Positions 1-8,287 of a stretch of DNA of 64,000 bases are shown here, piece by piece. Every line of letters begins with the position of its first letter. Position 1 is the first letter of the stretch. The notes beneath the pieces were generated by a model. It did no database searches. It worked only from the letters and a program-made list of their open reading frames with translations, and was not told the origin of the DNA. Source of the stretch: Hoeflea_A sp965228435 (lineage in GTDB: Bacteria > Pseudomonadota > Alphaproteobacteria > Rhizobiales > Rhizobiaceae); NCBI GenBank assembly GCA_965228435.1, contig OZ245818.1, positions 2,790,001 to 2,854,000 of the forward strand. The letters are read 5' to 3'. A program made the translations under genes and the position numbers.

Positions 1-1
1 G

Positions 2-400
2 CTGGCGGTGCTTTTGACAGCCAGTGGTTGGCAGCTCGCCTTCAACACCCGATCACTGCTGTCGATGTCCTGGATATCCGGATTGATGGGAACAATCACA
101 TCGGTCGGGGCGCCGCCGCTGGCGCTCATTTACCGGGATCGTGAGCCGGCCACGGCGCGTCCCACATTGGCAGCCTTCTTTTCGCTTGGCTGCCTGGCGT
201 CCCTGATCGGGCTCTACGCGGCCGGAGAGGCGGGCTGGCGCGACGCCTTTCTCGCAGCCCTCATGCTGCCGCCGCTGGTGGTCGGCATAGCGGTGTCGCG
301 GCTGTTGCGCAGTGGTTTCGATCGCTGGTACCGCACGCTTCTGCTGGCGGTATCCGGTGGGGCCGGCCTCCTGTTGATGGTGCGGGGCCTGTTTTCATGA
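2..400 (+). CDS. TauE/SafE-type sulfite/anion exporter, C-terminal part (5' truncated by window)
   Basis: The reading frame is open from the first codon of the window, so only the C-terminal ~132 residues are present. The piece is very hydrophobic, with about four membrane segments. It contains a glycine/proline-rich stretch after a first helix (GTITSVGAPPLALIY), the kind of motif seen in the second half of TauE/SafE permeases, which export sulfite, sulfoacetate or related anions. The stop overlaps the start of the next gene by ATGA, so the two carriers are probably translated together. Family assignment rests on the motif and topology; the substrate cannot be inferred. Confidence 0.6.
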   Translation: MAVLLTASGWQLAFNTRSLLSMSWISGLMGTITSVGAPPLALIYRDREPATARPTLAAFFSLGCLASLIGLYAAGEAGWRDAFLAALMLPPLVVGIAVSRLLRSGFDRWYRTLLLAVSGGAGLLLMVRGLFS

Positions 401-1317
401 CAGCGCTGCTGACGATCTGCCGGGCGGCGGCACGGCATGGGCGGTGGTTGCTGGTGGCTGGACTGGTCGCCGGCGCGACCTTGCCGTCGCTTGCCGAATA
501 CCTGCGGGGTCATTTGCCCTGGCTGGTTGCCGTGATCCTGTTCCTGGCAGCTCTGCGGATCGGACCGAAACGGGCCTTGGGCGCGCGTCGCGATCTCGGT
601 CAGTCGCTCGGCTATATCGTTGTGCTGCAGATCGTGTGTCCGCTGATTTATGCAGTGCTGCTGGTCATTACCGACTGGCAGAGCCCCTTGGCCTTTGCCC
701 TGGCGCTGATGTTTGCCGCCTCGCCGATCTCGGGCAGTCCGAGCATCACACAGCTGACCGGGCATGACGGCGCACCCGCGCTTCGCGTGTTGATCGCGGC
801 GACGGCGCTGTTGCCGCTGACCGTGCTGCCGGTCTTCTGGCTGTTGCCGGAGCTTGCCGGCGGCGGGATATTCGACGCGGCGTTCCGGTTGTTGCTGCTG
901 ATCTTTGCGGCCGCACTTCTGGCGTTTCTCATTCGCGGATTTGTTGTCCCGGAACCGTCCGAGGCCGCACTTCAGGCGCTTGATGGCGTATCGGCGGTGG
1001 TGTTGGCCGTGATGGTTGTCGGCCTCATGTCGGCAGTCGGTCCTGCCATAACCGGCAATCCGGCTGGGCTCATTGCCAATCTGGCGGTCGCTTTTGCTGC
1101 CAATTTCGGTGTGCAGATTGCCACCTATCTGGTGCTGAAGAACACCTCGCTCAAGCCCCAGGCCGTCGGCTTTGCGGTATCGGCGGGAAACCGTAACATC
1201 GCCTTGTTCCTGGCCGCTTTGCCGACCGCCGTCATTGACCCGATGCTGCTGTTTATCGGCTGTTACCAGGTGCCGATGTATTTGACGCCGCTGCTTTTGC
1301 GACGGTTCTACCGGTAA
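397..1317 (+). CDS. BASS-fold (bile acid:sodium symporter-like) membrane transporter
   Basis: A 306-residue integral membrane protein with about nine or ten hydrophobic segments. The C-terminal signature AGNRNIALFLAALP, followed by FIGCYQVPMYL, resembles the conserved part of bile acid:sodium symporter and arsenite-permease-like carriers, where the glycine-asparagine motif lies in the crossover region. It starts within the stop of the upstream TauE/SafE-like gene (ATGA overlap) and is likely in the same operon. The substrate is unknown; an organic anion carrier is inferred from the fold only. Confidence 0.6.
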   Translation: MTALLTICRAAARHGRWLLVAGLVAGATLPSLAEYLRGHLPWLVAVILFLAALRIGPKRALGARRDLGQSLGYIVVLQIVCPLIYAVLLVITDWQSPLAFALALMFAASPISGSPSITQLTGHDGAPALRVLIAATALLPLTVLPVFWLLPELAGGGIFDAAFRLLLLIFAAALLAFLIRGFVVPEPSEAALQALDGVSAVVLAVMVVGLMSAVGPAITGNPAGLIANLAVAFAANFGVQIATYLVLKNTSLKPQAVGFAVSAGNRNIALFLAALPTAVIDPMLLFIGCYQVPMYLTPLLLRRFYR

Positions 1318-1389
1318 AAATGTCGCATGCGACGCGAGAGGTCGCAAAGTCGTGTTCGTAAAAACGGAAATCAGGTAGAATTGCACGGT

Positions 1390-1560
1390 ATGAAGGTTCC
1401 CAGGCCGATTCGACAGGTCGGCCGGGCGAAGAGGGAAGCCGGTGGAAGACCGGCGCTGCCCCCGCAACTGTAAGCGGCAGTTCCTCCCCAATGCCACTGG
1501 CCATCGGCCGGGAAGGCGGGAGGCAAACGAAGACCCGCAAGCCAGGAGACCTGCCTTCAT
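1390..1560 (+). promoter_or_regulatory. Cobalamin (B12) riboswitch aptamer
   Basis: All the landmarks of a cobalamin aptamer are present in order. The closing P1 stem pairs ATGAAGG (1390-1396) with CCTTCAT (1554-1560). A GGTGGAAGACC segment is followed by the core GCCCCCGCAACTGTAAGC (from about 1458), then GCCACTGG (1493-1500), GGGAAGG (about 1510), GACCCGC, and the B12 box AAGCCAGGAGACCTGCC (1539-1555). A possible -10 (TAGAAT, 1376-1381) would start transcription just before the aptamer. An intrinsic terminator follows at 1598-1631, so repression by adenosyl- or methylcobalamin through transcription termination is the natural reading. The controlled gene is the small unknown ORF at 1696. Confidence 0.95.
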
Positions 1561-1597
1561 GATGTAGCAACCCGGGCGGGGTGCCCCGGTGAAGCGT

Positions 1598-1631
1598 CGG
1601 CGTTCCCGCCAGCGGTGAACGCCGCACTTTT
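1598..1631 (+). terminator. Intrinsic terminator, expression platform of the B12 riboswitch
   Basis: A perfect 8-bp stem CGGCGTTC (1598-1605) / GAACGCCG (1617-1624) is extended inward by CCG/CGG around a CCAG loop and followed by CAC and four T residues. It lies 38 bases after the aptamer and 65 bases before the next start codon. This is the expected place for a ligand-controlled terminator. An alternative antiterminator pairing with 1561-1597 was not worked out. Confidence 0.75.
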
Positions 1632-1695
1632 CCGACCCCGTCTCACTCTGAACGGAGAGAGACAGTTTGCAACGAATGACCGAGGGGAGGCGCCG

Positions 1696-2019
1696 ATGAC
1701 CTCCCATCCGATTCCGGACGATTGCGATCTGGGCGAACTGGTGCGCAGCATGGCGGCGCCGGATACAACCAACGTTGTGCAGATCCACGACCACGACAGC
1801 GTGCGGTCCCTGACACCCGAGGAAGCGCTCGTTCAATGGATCCTGGACCTGCCTGATGATGCGGCGGTCGATCGGGCAGCGGAATATGCCCTACGGACGA
1901 TCGACGGCGGTCGCAGAAACTCACCTGAGCTGGCGAAACTGTGCGATTATCTACGGCAAGCCAAGGTGGCCGGTGAAGAGGCGCCCGTGCGGGTTCGTCG
2001 CTCCTCCGGCCGGCGGTAA
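1696..2019 (+). CDS. Unknown 107-residue protein under B12 riboswitch control
   Basis: The start is set by a strong GGGGAGG ribosome site (1684-1690) five bases before ATG; an earlier in-frame start would lie inside the terminator hairpin. The product is small, soluble and acidic in its N-terminal two thirds, with a predicted helical core (LTPEEALVQWILDLP, then DRAAEYALRTIDGG) and a basic arginine-rich tail. I do not recognise a family; it has no cysteines beyond one near residue 10 and no membrane segment. Nothing else on this strand follows within 1.3 kb, so it is the sole visible target of the riboswitch. A role linked to cobalamin or cobalt supply, or to a B12-independent substitute, is inference from position only. 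Confidence 0.7.
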   Translation: MTSHPIPDDCDLGELVRSMAAPDTTNVVQIHDHDSVRSLTPEEALVQWILDLPDDAAVDRAAEYALRTIDGGRRNSPELAKLCDYLRQAKVAGEEAPVRVRRSSGRR

Positions 2020-2023
2020 TCCG

Positions 2024-2230
2024 TTACTGCTCTCCAAGCTTCATGTCGGGAGAATAGGTCTGGCCGGAGGCGTGCTTAATCACCGCCTGGGCACACTGCA
2101 TCTGGCCGGCATCGGCATTGTAGGCGTAGCAGGGATTGCCGTGCAGCTCCCATCCGTCGTGAAGCGCCTTGCTGACCTTGTGGCAGAAGCTCGAATCGTC
2201 AGGACCAGTCAGAAGCCGGTAGAGTCTCAT
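2024..2230 (-). CDS. DUF1737 domain protein
   Basis: A 68-residue protein beginning MRLYRLLTGPDD, with the pattern FCHKVSKALHDGWELHG and a later CAQAVIK. These are the hallmarks of the DUF1737 family, small cytoplasmic proteins of unknown function. Its start codon overlaps the stop of the upstream CitE-like gene (ATGA), so it is translationally coupled to it. Length is normal for the family. Confidence 0.85.
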   Translation of the reverse strand: MRLYRLLTGPDDSSFCHKVSKALHDGWELHGNPCYAYNADAGQMQCAQAVIKHASGQTYSPDMKLGEQ

Positions 2231-3132
2231 GTCGCCGTTCCTTCCTTTTGCAGGGCTGCGCGGGCAAGCAGCGCTTCGGCCTGCTCCAGGTGTAGCCGCT
2301 CGACCATGCGTCCGTCGATCTGGATCACGCCGCGACCGTTATTTTCCGGCCGCGCAAAGGCCGCAACCACTGTCCTGGCAGCCTCCGCATCGGCATCGCT
2401 GACGCCGAAGATGCGGTTGGCCGCTTCGATTTGTGTCGGGTGAATCAGCGATTTGCCATCAAAGCCCATGTTTCTTGCTTCCTGGCACTCGCCATCGAAG
2501 CCGTCCAGGTTGCGAAAATCGTTGTAAACGCCATCGATGATATCAAGCCCTGCTGTGCGCGCCGCAAGCACCATCTGCATAAGCCAGACGGACAGATGCG
2601 CTCGGCCCGGTTCAAGCGCGACGCCGGTGTCCTTCGCCAGGTCGTTGGTTCCGGCCACCATGCAGTCGAGGCGACCACCCGGCTGGCGGCCGGTATTGGC
2701 GATGGGGATTGCATTGGCGATGGCATGGGGCGTTTCCATCATCGCCCAGAGGCGAACCTGCACCGGTGCGTCATCGAGCAGTTTCTGGGCATGTTGGATA
2801 TCGTCGGGTTCGTTCACCTTCGGCAACAGCACGGCGTCGGGTCCCCAGGCGCCAGCGGCTCCAAGGTCCGCCATGCCCCAGTCGGATGAAAGCGCGTTGA
2901 TCCGGACAACGAATTCACCGGCTGGCCGTGGCAGAGAGAACCAGTTCTCCAGCGCATTGCGTGCGGCGAGCTTTTCCGATGGCCCGACGGCGTCTTCAAG
3001 GTCGAAAATCACTGTGTCGCAATTCAGGTCGCGGGCTTTCTCCATCGCACGCGGTTTGCTGGCCGGCACATAAAGCACCGATCGCCGGGATCGTATCGGA
3101 CGGTGGGTCAATTCGCTCTTTTCGCTGTCCAT
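2227..3132 (-). CDS. HpcH/HpaI aldolase / CitE-like CoA-ester lyase
   Basis: About 301 residues from the preferred ATG at 3132; a start at 3168 is also possible. The N-terminus RRSVLYVPASKPRAMEKA, then DTVIFDLEDAV, and the metal-binding region VLLPKVNEPDDI, MMETPHAI and NDLAKD are typical of the CitE / malyl-CoA lyase superfamily of TIM-barrel, Mg2+-dependent C-C lyases acting on CoA esters or related beta-hydroxy acids. The C-terminal part GFDGKSLIHPTQIE is also conserved there. The citD and citF partners of a citrate lyase are absent nearby, so a stand-alone malyl-CoA or citramalyl-CoA lyase type is more likely than citrate lyase. Confidence 0.85.
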   Translation of the reverse strand: MDSEKSELTHRPIRSRRSVLYVPASKPRAMEKARDLNCDTVIFDLEDAVGPSEKLAARNALENWFSLPRPAGEFVVRINALSSDWGMADLGAAGAWGPDAVLLPKVNEPDDIQHAQKLLDDAPVQVRLWAMMETPHAIANAIPIANTGRQPGGRLDCMVAGTNDLAKDTGVALEPGRAHLSVWLMQMVLAARTAGLDIIDGVYNDFRNLDGFDGECQEARNMGFDGKSLIHPTQIEAANRIFGVSDADAEAARTVVAAFARPENNGRGVIQIDGRMVERLHLEQAEALLARAALQKEGTAT

Positions 3133-3326
3133 GGCCCGAGTTTTGCCCCCGCCGGCGCCCATGCGCAAGCCGTCCGGTCAGGTTCGGATGAACGATTTGT
3201 CATCTTCGGCCGCTTGAAATCGGCAAAACGGATCGCCACCTCAGGGTCAAGCCCGATATTGGGTGGTTTGCGATGCAGGCGGGCCTGTTCGCCCGAATCG
3301 ATGTCGCAACCTGAACCGGGGGTCGA

Positions 3327-3554
3327 ATGAAAATGGAAAACATACGCAATATCATAGTTGGAATCGTCGGGCTGGCCATCGCTGTGCTGACCCTGTTCGT
3401 CATGGCCACTGTTGGCCTTGCCGTTGTCGGATTTGCGGTTGTTGCCGGACTTGTCGGGCTCGTCTATGCCCGCTTCATCGCACGGCCCAAGGCGCAAAAG
3501 CAGCGCGAGCCGCGCGTCTGGAACGACGGCCACGGTACGATCATCGACATGTAG
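3327..3554 (+). CDS. Small two-helix membrane protein of unknown function
   Basis: A 75-residue product with one long or two close hydrophobic segments (residues ~7-46: IIVGIVGLAIAVLTLFVMAT, then LAVVGFAVVAGLVGLVYA) and a basic, soluble C-terminus ending GTIIDM. A GGGGG ribosome site lies a few bases before the ATG; the second methionine at 3333 is an alternative start. It sits 160 bases ahead of leuD on the same strand. No known family is recognised. Confidence 0.65.
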   Translation: MKMENIRNIIVGIVGLAIAVLTLFVMATVGLAVVGFAVVAGLVGLVYARFIARPKAQKQREPRVWNDGHGTIIDM

Positions 3555-3713
3555 GCGCGGAATCCCGCGCCTGACCGCCGGGAATCGATACCGGGGTCTT
3601 CTTTTTCCGCTTCAGCTTTGATAAACGCTTGGCGACAGTATCCAAGCCGATCCGCATCTCTGTCCGAAACAATGCTTCGGAATCTTCGCGGGTGCGGCAG
3701 TTCGAGGTTCGCC

Positions 3714-4319
3714 ATGAAGAAATTTTCCAGACACAGCGGCGTTGCCGCACCCCTGCCGATCGTCAATGTCGACACCGACATGATCATCCCGAAGGATTAC
3801 CTCAAAACGATCAAGCGTACGGGCCTCGGCAAGGGTCTGTTTGCTGAAATGCGGTTTCATCAGGACGGATCGCAGAACGAGGAATTCGTTCTCAACAAGC
3901 AGGCCTATGAAAATGCATCCATTCTGGTTGCGGGTGACAATTTTGGCTGTGGTTCGTCGCGCGAACACGCTCCCTGGGCGTTGCTCGACTACGGGATCCG
4001 CTGCGTGATCTCAACCAGCTTTGCCGACATTTTCTACAACAACAGCTTCAAGAACGGATTGCTGCCGATCGTGGTCACGCCCGAGGAACTTGAGCAATTG
4101 CTGGACGACGCGTCGCGAGGCGCCAACGCAACGCTGACGGTCGATCTCGAGGCTCAGGAAATCCATGGGCCAGACGGCGGAATCATCACGTTTGAAATCG
4201 ACGCTTTCAAAAAGCACTGCCTGCTCAACGGTCTCGACGAGATCGGCCTGACGATGGAAAACGACCACCTCATCGATCGGCACGAAGATCACATCGGCAA
4301 CCATCGGCCCTGGCACTGA
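3714..4319 (+). CDS. leuD: 3-isopropylmalate dehydratase small subunit
   Basis: 201 residues, the usual length for LeuD. It opens with MKKFSRHSGVAAPLPIVNVD and carries DTDMIIPKDYLK, the substrate-loop region DNFGCGSSREHAPWAL and CVISTSFADIFYNN. With the large subunit LeuC, which is not in this window, it isomerises 2-isopropylmalate to 3-isopropylmalate in leucine synthesis. The ATG at 3714 with GAGG upstream matches family N-termini; a longer frame from 3618 has no such support. It is followed by a RidA protein and leuB, forming a leucine operon. Confidence 0.95.
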   Translation: MKKFSRHSGVAAPLPIVNVDTDMIIPKDYLKTIKRTGLGKGLFAEMRFHQDGSQNEEFVLNKQAYENASILVAGDNFGCGSSREHAPWALLDYGIRCVISTSFADIFYNNSFKNGLLPIVVTPEELEQLLDDASRGANATLTVDLEAQEIHGPDGGIITFEIDAFKKHCLLNGLDEIGLTMENDHLIDRHEDHIGNHRPWH

Positions 4320-4344
4320 GGCCTGAGCGGCGAGACGGGAACCC

Positions 4345-4725
4345 ATGCGTCAACTGATATCCAGCGGCTCTCCATTCGAAGAGGCGGCCGGCTACTCCCG
4401 CGCGGTGGTCCAGGGCGACTGGTGCTTCGTCGCCGGAACCACTGGATATGACTATGAGACCATGGTCATGCCGGAACGGGTCGAAGACCAGACGCGCAAT
4501 GCCATGGCCACCATCGAAAAGACGCTGCAAGAGGCCGGTTTTTCGCTCTCCGATGTGGTGCGTGCGCAATATTATATCATCGATGCTTCCGATGCCGGTC
4601 GCGTTTTCCCCGTTCTGGGTGAAATCCTCGGCGACATCAGACCGGCCGCCACGATGCTGGTCAGCGGGCTGATCCGGCCGGAAATGCGAATTGAAATTGA
4701 GGTCACCGCCTTCAAGGGAGGCTGA
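4345..4725 (+). CDS. RidA/YjgF/YER057c family protein lacking the usual catalytic arginine
   Basis: 126 residues with the Rid fold pattern: FVAGTTGYD near residue 29, QTRNAMATIEKTLQEAGF, VVRAQYYIID, and a C-terminal IEIEVTAFKGG. RidA enzymes hydrolyse reactive enamine/imine intermediates such as 2-aminoacrylate, which damage PLP enzymes. Active RidA proteins carry an arginine in a PARS-like motif; here the equivalent reads RPAATM, so this is a divergent subgroup of uncertain activity. It lies between leuD and leuB with short gaps and is probably cotranscribed with them. Confidence 0.88.
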   Translation: MRQLISSGSPFEEAAGYSRAVVQGDWCFVAGTTGYDYETMVMPERVEDQTRNAMATIEKTLQEAGFSLSDVVRAQYYIIDASDAGRVFPVLGEILGDIRPAATMLVSGLIRPEMRIEIEVTAFKGG

Positions 4726-4756
4726 CCGTCTCACCCCCACAGACAAGGAAATCAAC

Positions 4757-5869
4757 ATGGCAACGCGCAAACTGCTGCTTCTGCCCGGCGACGGTATCGG
4801 CCCTGAGGCAATGGACGAGGTCCGCAAGATTATCGTCTACATGAACCAGGAGCTCTCGGCCGGGTTCGAAATCGAAGAAGGCCTGGTTGGCGGTTCGGCT
4901 TACGATTCTCACGGCAAGTCGATTTCGGAAGATCATATGGGCCTGGCCATGGACGCCGATGCCGTGCTGTTCGGTGCCGTCGGTGGACCGAAGTGGGATG
5001 GCGTACCCTATGACGTGCGTCCGGAAGCGGGCCTGTTGCGTCTGCGCAAGGACATGGAACTCTTTGCCAATCTGCGGCCGGCGATCTGCTATCCGGCACT
5101 TGCGTCCGCCTCCTCGCTGCGACCTGAACTGGTCGAAGGGCTCGATATTCTGATTGTGCGCGAGCTGACTGGCGGTGTCTATTTCGGCGAACCGAAGGAA
5201 ATCATCGATCTCGGAAACGGACAGAAACGGGCGATCGACACGCAGGTCTACGACACCTACGAAATCGAACGCATTTCTGGCGTTGCCTTCGAACTGGCGC
5301 GCACCCGCGCCAACAAGGTGACGTCGATGGAAAAACGCAACGTCATGAAATCCGGCGTGCTCTGGAACGAGGTCGTAACGGCAACCCACGCCAACGGCTA
5401 CCAGGATGTCGAGCTGGAACACATGCTGGCCGATGCGGGCGGCATGCAGCTTGTGCGTCAACCGAAACAGTTCGATGTCATCGTCACCGACAATCTGTTC
5501 GGCGACATGCTGTCGGATGTAGCCGCCATGCTGACCGGCTCCCTGGGCATGCTGCCGTCCGCGTCGCTCGGTGCACCGGATGAAAAGACCGGATCGCGGC
5601 GCGCGCTTTATGAACCTGTGCACGGTTCAGCGCCTGATATTGCCGGCCAGGGTGTTGCCAACCCGCTGGCGAAAATCGCCTCCTTCGCCATGTGCCTGCG
5701 CTATTCCTTCAACATGGTTGAGGAATCCGACCGTCTGGAAACGGCAATCGCCAATGTGCTCGGTCGCGGCATACGCACGCCCGATATCGCCGCCGAGGGA
5801 ACGACAACGGTGAGCACAGGCGAAATGGGCGATGCGGTACTCGCGGAATTCCGGTCATTGATGGGTTAG
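4757..5869 (+). CDS. leuB: 3-isopropylmalate dehydrogenase
   Basis: 370 residues starting MATRKLLLLPGDGIGPEAMD after an AAGGAA ribosome site. LRLRKDMELFANLRP, RELTGGVYFG, the metal-binding DNLFGDMLSD and EPVHGSAPDIAGQG with NPLAKI are conserved in LeuB. The enzyme oxidatively decarboxylates 3-isopropylmalate with NAD+ and Mg2+/Mn2+, the third leucine-specific step. It shares an operon with leuD and ridA. The longer frame beginning at 4691 overlaps ridA and is rejected. Confidence 0.97.
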   Translation: MATRKLLLLPGDGIGPEAMDEVRKIIVYMNQELSAGFEIEEGLVGGSAYDSHGKSISEDHMGLAMDADAVLFGAVGGPKWDGVPYDVRPEAGLLRLRKDMELFANLRPAICYPALASASSLRPELVEGLDILIVRELTGGVYFGEPKEIIDLGNGQKRAIDTQVYDTYEIERISGVAFELARTRANKVTSMEKRNVMKSGVLWNEVVTATHANGYQDVELEHMLADAGGMQLVRQPKQFDVIVTDNLFGDMLSDVAAMLTGSLGMLPSASLGAPDEKTGSRRALYEPVHGSAPDIAGQGVANPLAKIASFAMCLRYSFNMVEESDRLETAIANVLGRGIRTPDIAAEGTTTVSTGEMGDAVLAEFRSLMG

Positions 5870-5906
5870 CGGTTGCCGCTTAACATGGGCCGGAGAGGCT
5901 CGATTC

Positions 5907-6776
5907 ATGGCAGAACCGGTAGAGCACGGCGGCGCGAAGCGCGACGGTGAGGGCCGCCTGCGGCGGCTGACACGGCCGGTCTACGAGCAGTTTCGCGCCA
6001 ATGTGCAAGCCAACCGGCGGCTTCTGACGAACCGCCGGAATGTGCGTCCCGGCATTCCGCGGTTGCACGGGTGGCGTTACTTCATCATCATCGGCATGAT
6101 TGTCGTCATGGCTGCGATCGTGCTGGATCAGCCCGTTGGCGCCTATCGGACGCAATGGCCTCCCGAGGTGATCCTCTGGGCCGCGCGATTGACCGATATC
6201 GGCAAGTCCGGCTGGATCCTGATACCGACAGGGATCTTTCTGGCTATCGGCTATGCCCTCAACTGGCAAAGGTTCAGCAGCCGGATGCGACTGCGGCTCG
6301 CAGTTTTCATGTCGGCGGCGGCCTATATCTTCCTGTCCGTGGGCGTTTCCGGTCTGATTGTCACGATCCTCAAGCGGTTGATCGGCCGGGCACGCCCGAA
6401 ACATTTCGAGGAATTCGGCGCCTATTCCTTCCAACCGCTGTCCGATTACAGCTGGGCGAGTTTTCCCTCCGGACATTCGACGACGGCCGGAGCCCTGTTT
6501 GCCGCGATCGCCATTTATTTTCCGATTCTGCGCATTCCGGCCCTGCTTCTTGCCATCTGGCTTGGCTTTACCCGGGTGCTCGTCGGGGCGCATTATCCAA
6601 GCGATGTCGTCGCCGGTCTCGCCTTTGGAGCCTGGTACGCCTATTTCAGTGCGCTGGTCTTTGCCCGCTATGGCTTCATCTTCACCTATGATCCACAGGG
6701 TTGGCCGGTGCGGCGCCGCGGGGTCGATCTCCTGCGACTGTGGCGAAAGAGGCCCAAAGCCGGCAACCCGTCCTGA
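5907..6776 (+). CDS. PAP2-family membrane phosphatase
   Basis: 289 residues with a cytoplasmic N-terminal ~55 residues and about five membrane segments. The three phosphatase motifs are complete: K-x6-RP (KRLIGRARP), PSGH (SWASFPSGHSTTAG) and R-x5-H-x3-D (TRVLVGAHYPSDV). Such enzymes dephosphorylate lipid phosphates such as phosphatidate, undecaprenyl diphosphate or lipid A. It starts 37 bases after leuB and may be read through from that operon. The substrate cannot be told. Confidence 0.88.
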   Translation: MAEPVEHGGAKRDGEGRLRRLTRPVYEQFRANVQANRRLLTNRRNVRPGIPRLHGWRYFIIIGMIVVMAAIVLDQPVGAYRTQWPPEVILWAARLTDIGKSGWILIPTGIFLAIGYALNWQRFSSRMRLRLAVFMSAAAYIFLSVGVSGLIVTILKRLIGRARPKHFEEFGAYSFQPLSDYSWASFPSGHSTTAGALFAAIAIYFPILRIPALLLAIWLGFTRVLVGAHYPSDVVAGLAFGAWYAYFSALVFARYGFIFTYDPQGWPVRRRGVDLLRLWRKRPKAGNPS

Positions 6777-7070
6777 CCAGCGCCAGTGAATTGCGATTGA
6801 GCATTGACTCTCAAGGAGCGGTCTGTAAAACGCCCGCTGAACAGGAAGAACCATGCCGTCGCGTATTCTACATGACCATCCCGCATTGAGTTCGGCAGCA
6901 CGTGCCGGCTGCGGGTACGCATGCGCCTGTTCCGTCACGAAAACGGCCACGAAGACGACCAAAACGGTTTGATGTCTCTGGCCTGTCCGCCCTCTTCCCG
7001 GCACGGCCGGGGGCGAGGGACCCGCACCGGCCGGCGGGTTTAGACAGGAAGAGAGACAGGAGAACGGATC
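6777..7070 (+). other. Intergenic region before asd
   Basis: 294 bases between the PAP2 gene and asd. No credible gene is seen: the small frames here run through GC-rich sequence without ribosome sites. It should hold the asd promoter. The last part has a clear AGGAG ribosome site for asd. Confidence 0.5.
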
Positions 7071-8105
7071 ATGGGATTCAGAGTAGCGATTGCCGGCGCC
7101 ACCGGAAATGTGGGCCGGGAAATGCTGGATATTCTGGCGGAACGCAATTTTCCCGCCGACGATGTGGTGGCGCTGGCCTCCAGCCGATCGGTGGGTAAGG
7201 ACGTATCTTTCGGCGATTCCACACTGACGGTGAAGAACCTCGAGACGCATGATTTCTCGAATACCGATATCTGCCTGATGTCGGCTGGCGGTTCGGTATC
7301 GGAAAAATGGTCGCCGAAGATCGGCAGTCAGGGTTGCGTGGTCATCGACAATTCATCAGCCTGGCGCTACCACGCCGACGTGCCGCTGATCGTGCCGGAA
7401 GTCAACGCCGATGCGGTGGTCGACTTTACCAAGAAGAACATCATCGCCAATCCGAACTGTTCCACCGCCCAGCTGATGGTTGCGCTGAAGCCGCTGCATG
7501 ACGCGGCGAAAATCAAGCGTATCGTCGTGTCCACCTACCAGTCGGTTTCCGGCAGCGGCAAGGATGCGATGGAAGAGCTGTTTGCCCAGACCAAGGCGGT
7601 GTTCGTGTCCGATCCGCCGGAAGTGCAGGTCTATCCGAAGCGCATTGCCTTCAACGTCATTCCCCATTGCGATGTCTTCATGGAAGACGGCTACACCAAG
7701 GAGGAATGGAAGGTGGTGGCGGAGACCAAGAAGATGCTCGATCCGTCGATCAAAGTGACCTGTACTGCCGTGCGCGTGCCGGTCTTCATCGGTCATTCGG
7801 AAGCCGTCAACATTGAGTTCGAGAACGAGATCAGCGCCGAGCAGGCCCGCAATGTCCTGCGCGAAGCGCCCGGTTGCCTCGTGGTCGACAAGCACGAGGA
7901 TGGCGGCTATGTCACGCCGCTCGAATGTGCCGGCGAGGACGCCACGTTCATTTCGCGCATCCGTGAGGACGCAACCGTTGAAAACGGCCTCAACATCTGG
8001 GTCGTTTCCGACAATCTGCGCAAGGGCGCCGCTCTCAACGCCATCCAGATTGCCGAACTGTTGGTCGCCCGCGGGCTGATCAAGGCAAAGAGCCAGGCAG
8101 CCTGA
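7071..8105 (+). CDS. asd: Aspartate-semialdehyde dehydrogenase
   Basis: 344 residues. The N-terminal MGFRVAIAGATGNVGREML is the NADP-binding Rossmann motif. The catalytic cysteine lies in NPNCSTAQLMVALKPLHD, and STYQSVSGSGKDAM and VRVPVFIGHSEAVNIE are conserved. It reduces aspartyl-4-phosphate to aspartate semialdehyde, the branch point to lysine/diaminopimelate, threonine and methionine. AGGAG lies nine bases upstream, and a strong terminator follows, so it appears monocistronic. Confidence 0.97.
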   Translation: MGFRVAIAGATGNVGREMLDILAERNFPADDVVALASSRSVGKDVSFGDSTLTVKNLETHDFSNTDICLMSAGGSVSEKWSPKIGSQGCVVIDNSSAWRYHADVPLIVPEVNADAVVDFTKKNIIANPNCSTAQLMVALKPLHDAAKIKRIVVSTYQSVSGSGKDAMEELFAQTKAVFVSDPPEVQVYPKRIAFNVIPHCDVFMEDGYTKEEWKVVAETKKMLDPSIKVTCTAVRVPVFIGHSEAVNIEFENEISAEQARNVLREAPGCLVVDKHEDGGYVTPLECAGEDATFISRIREDATVENGLNIWVVSDNLRKGAALNAIQIAELLVARGLIKAKSQAA

Positions 8106-8131
8106 TCGGTTGTAGAAACCAAGTATGATTG

Positions 8132-8162
8132 AGCGGCCCGGTTGTACTGGGCCGCTTTTTTC
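8132..8162 (+). terminator. Rho-independent terminator of asd
   Basis: A perfect stem AGCGGCCC (8132-8139) / GGGCCGCT (8149-8156) with a nine-base loop is followed by a run of T residues (8156-8161). It lies 26 bases after the asd stop. Confidence 0.92.
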
Positions 8163-8287
8163 TTGGCTGTTCTTAGAGCAAAGCCGGCTGAACGTCAGGA
8201 CTACTCGATCGACGCAGAATTGAGTTCTGGCGGGACTGCCCCTACAATGCCGATATCGGGCAAAAGTGGAATCGATGGGGGTTTCCT

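Noticed and set aside
1322..1333. Perfect 12-bp palindrome GTCGCATGCGAC after the BASS gene
   Set aside because: Short GC-rich palindromes are common in such DNA; no T-run or regulator nearby to give it meaning.
214..1836. Minus-strand open frame of 540 codons opposite the BASS carrier, riboswitch and small ORF
   Set aside because: Its product is rich in R, Q, H and G, typical of the antisense of high-GC coding DNA, and it crosses the clear plus-strand riboswitch.
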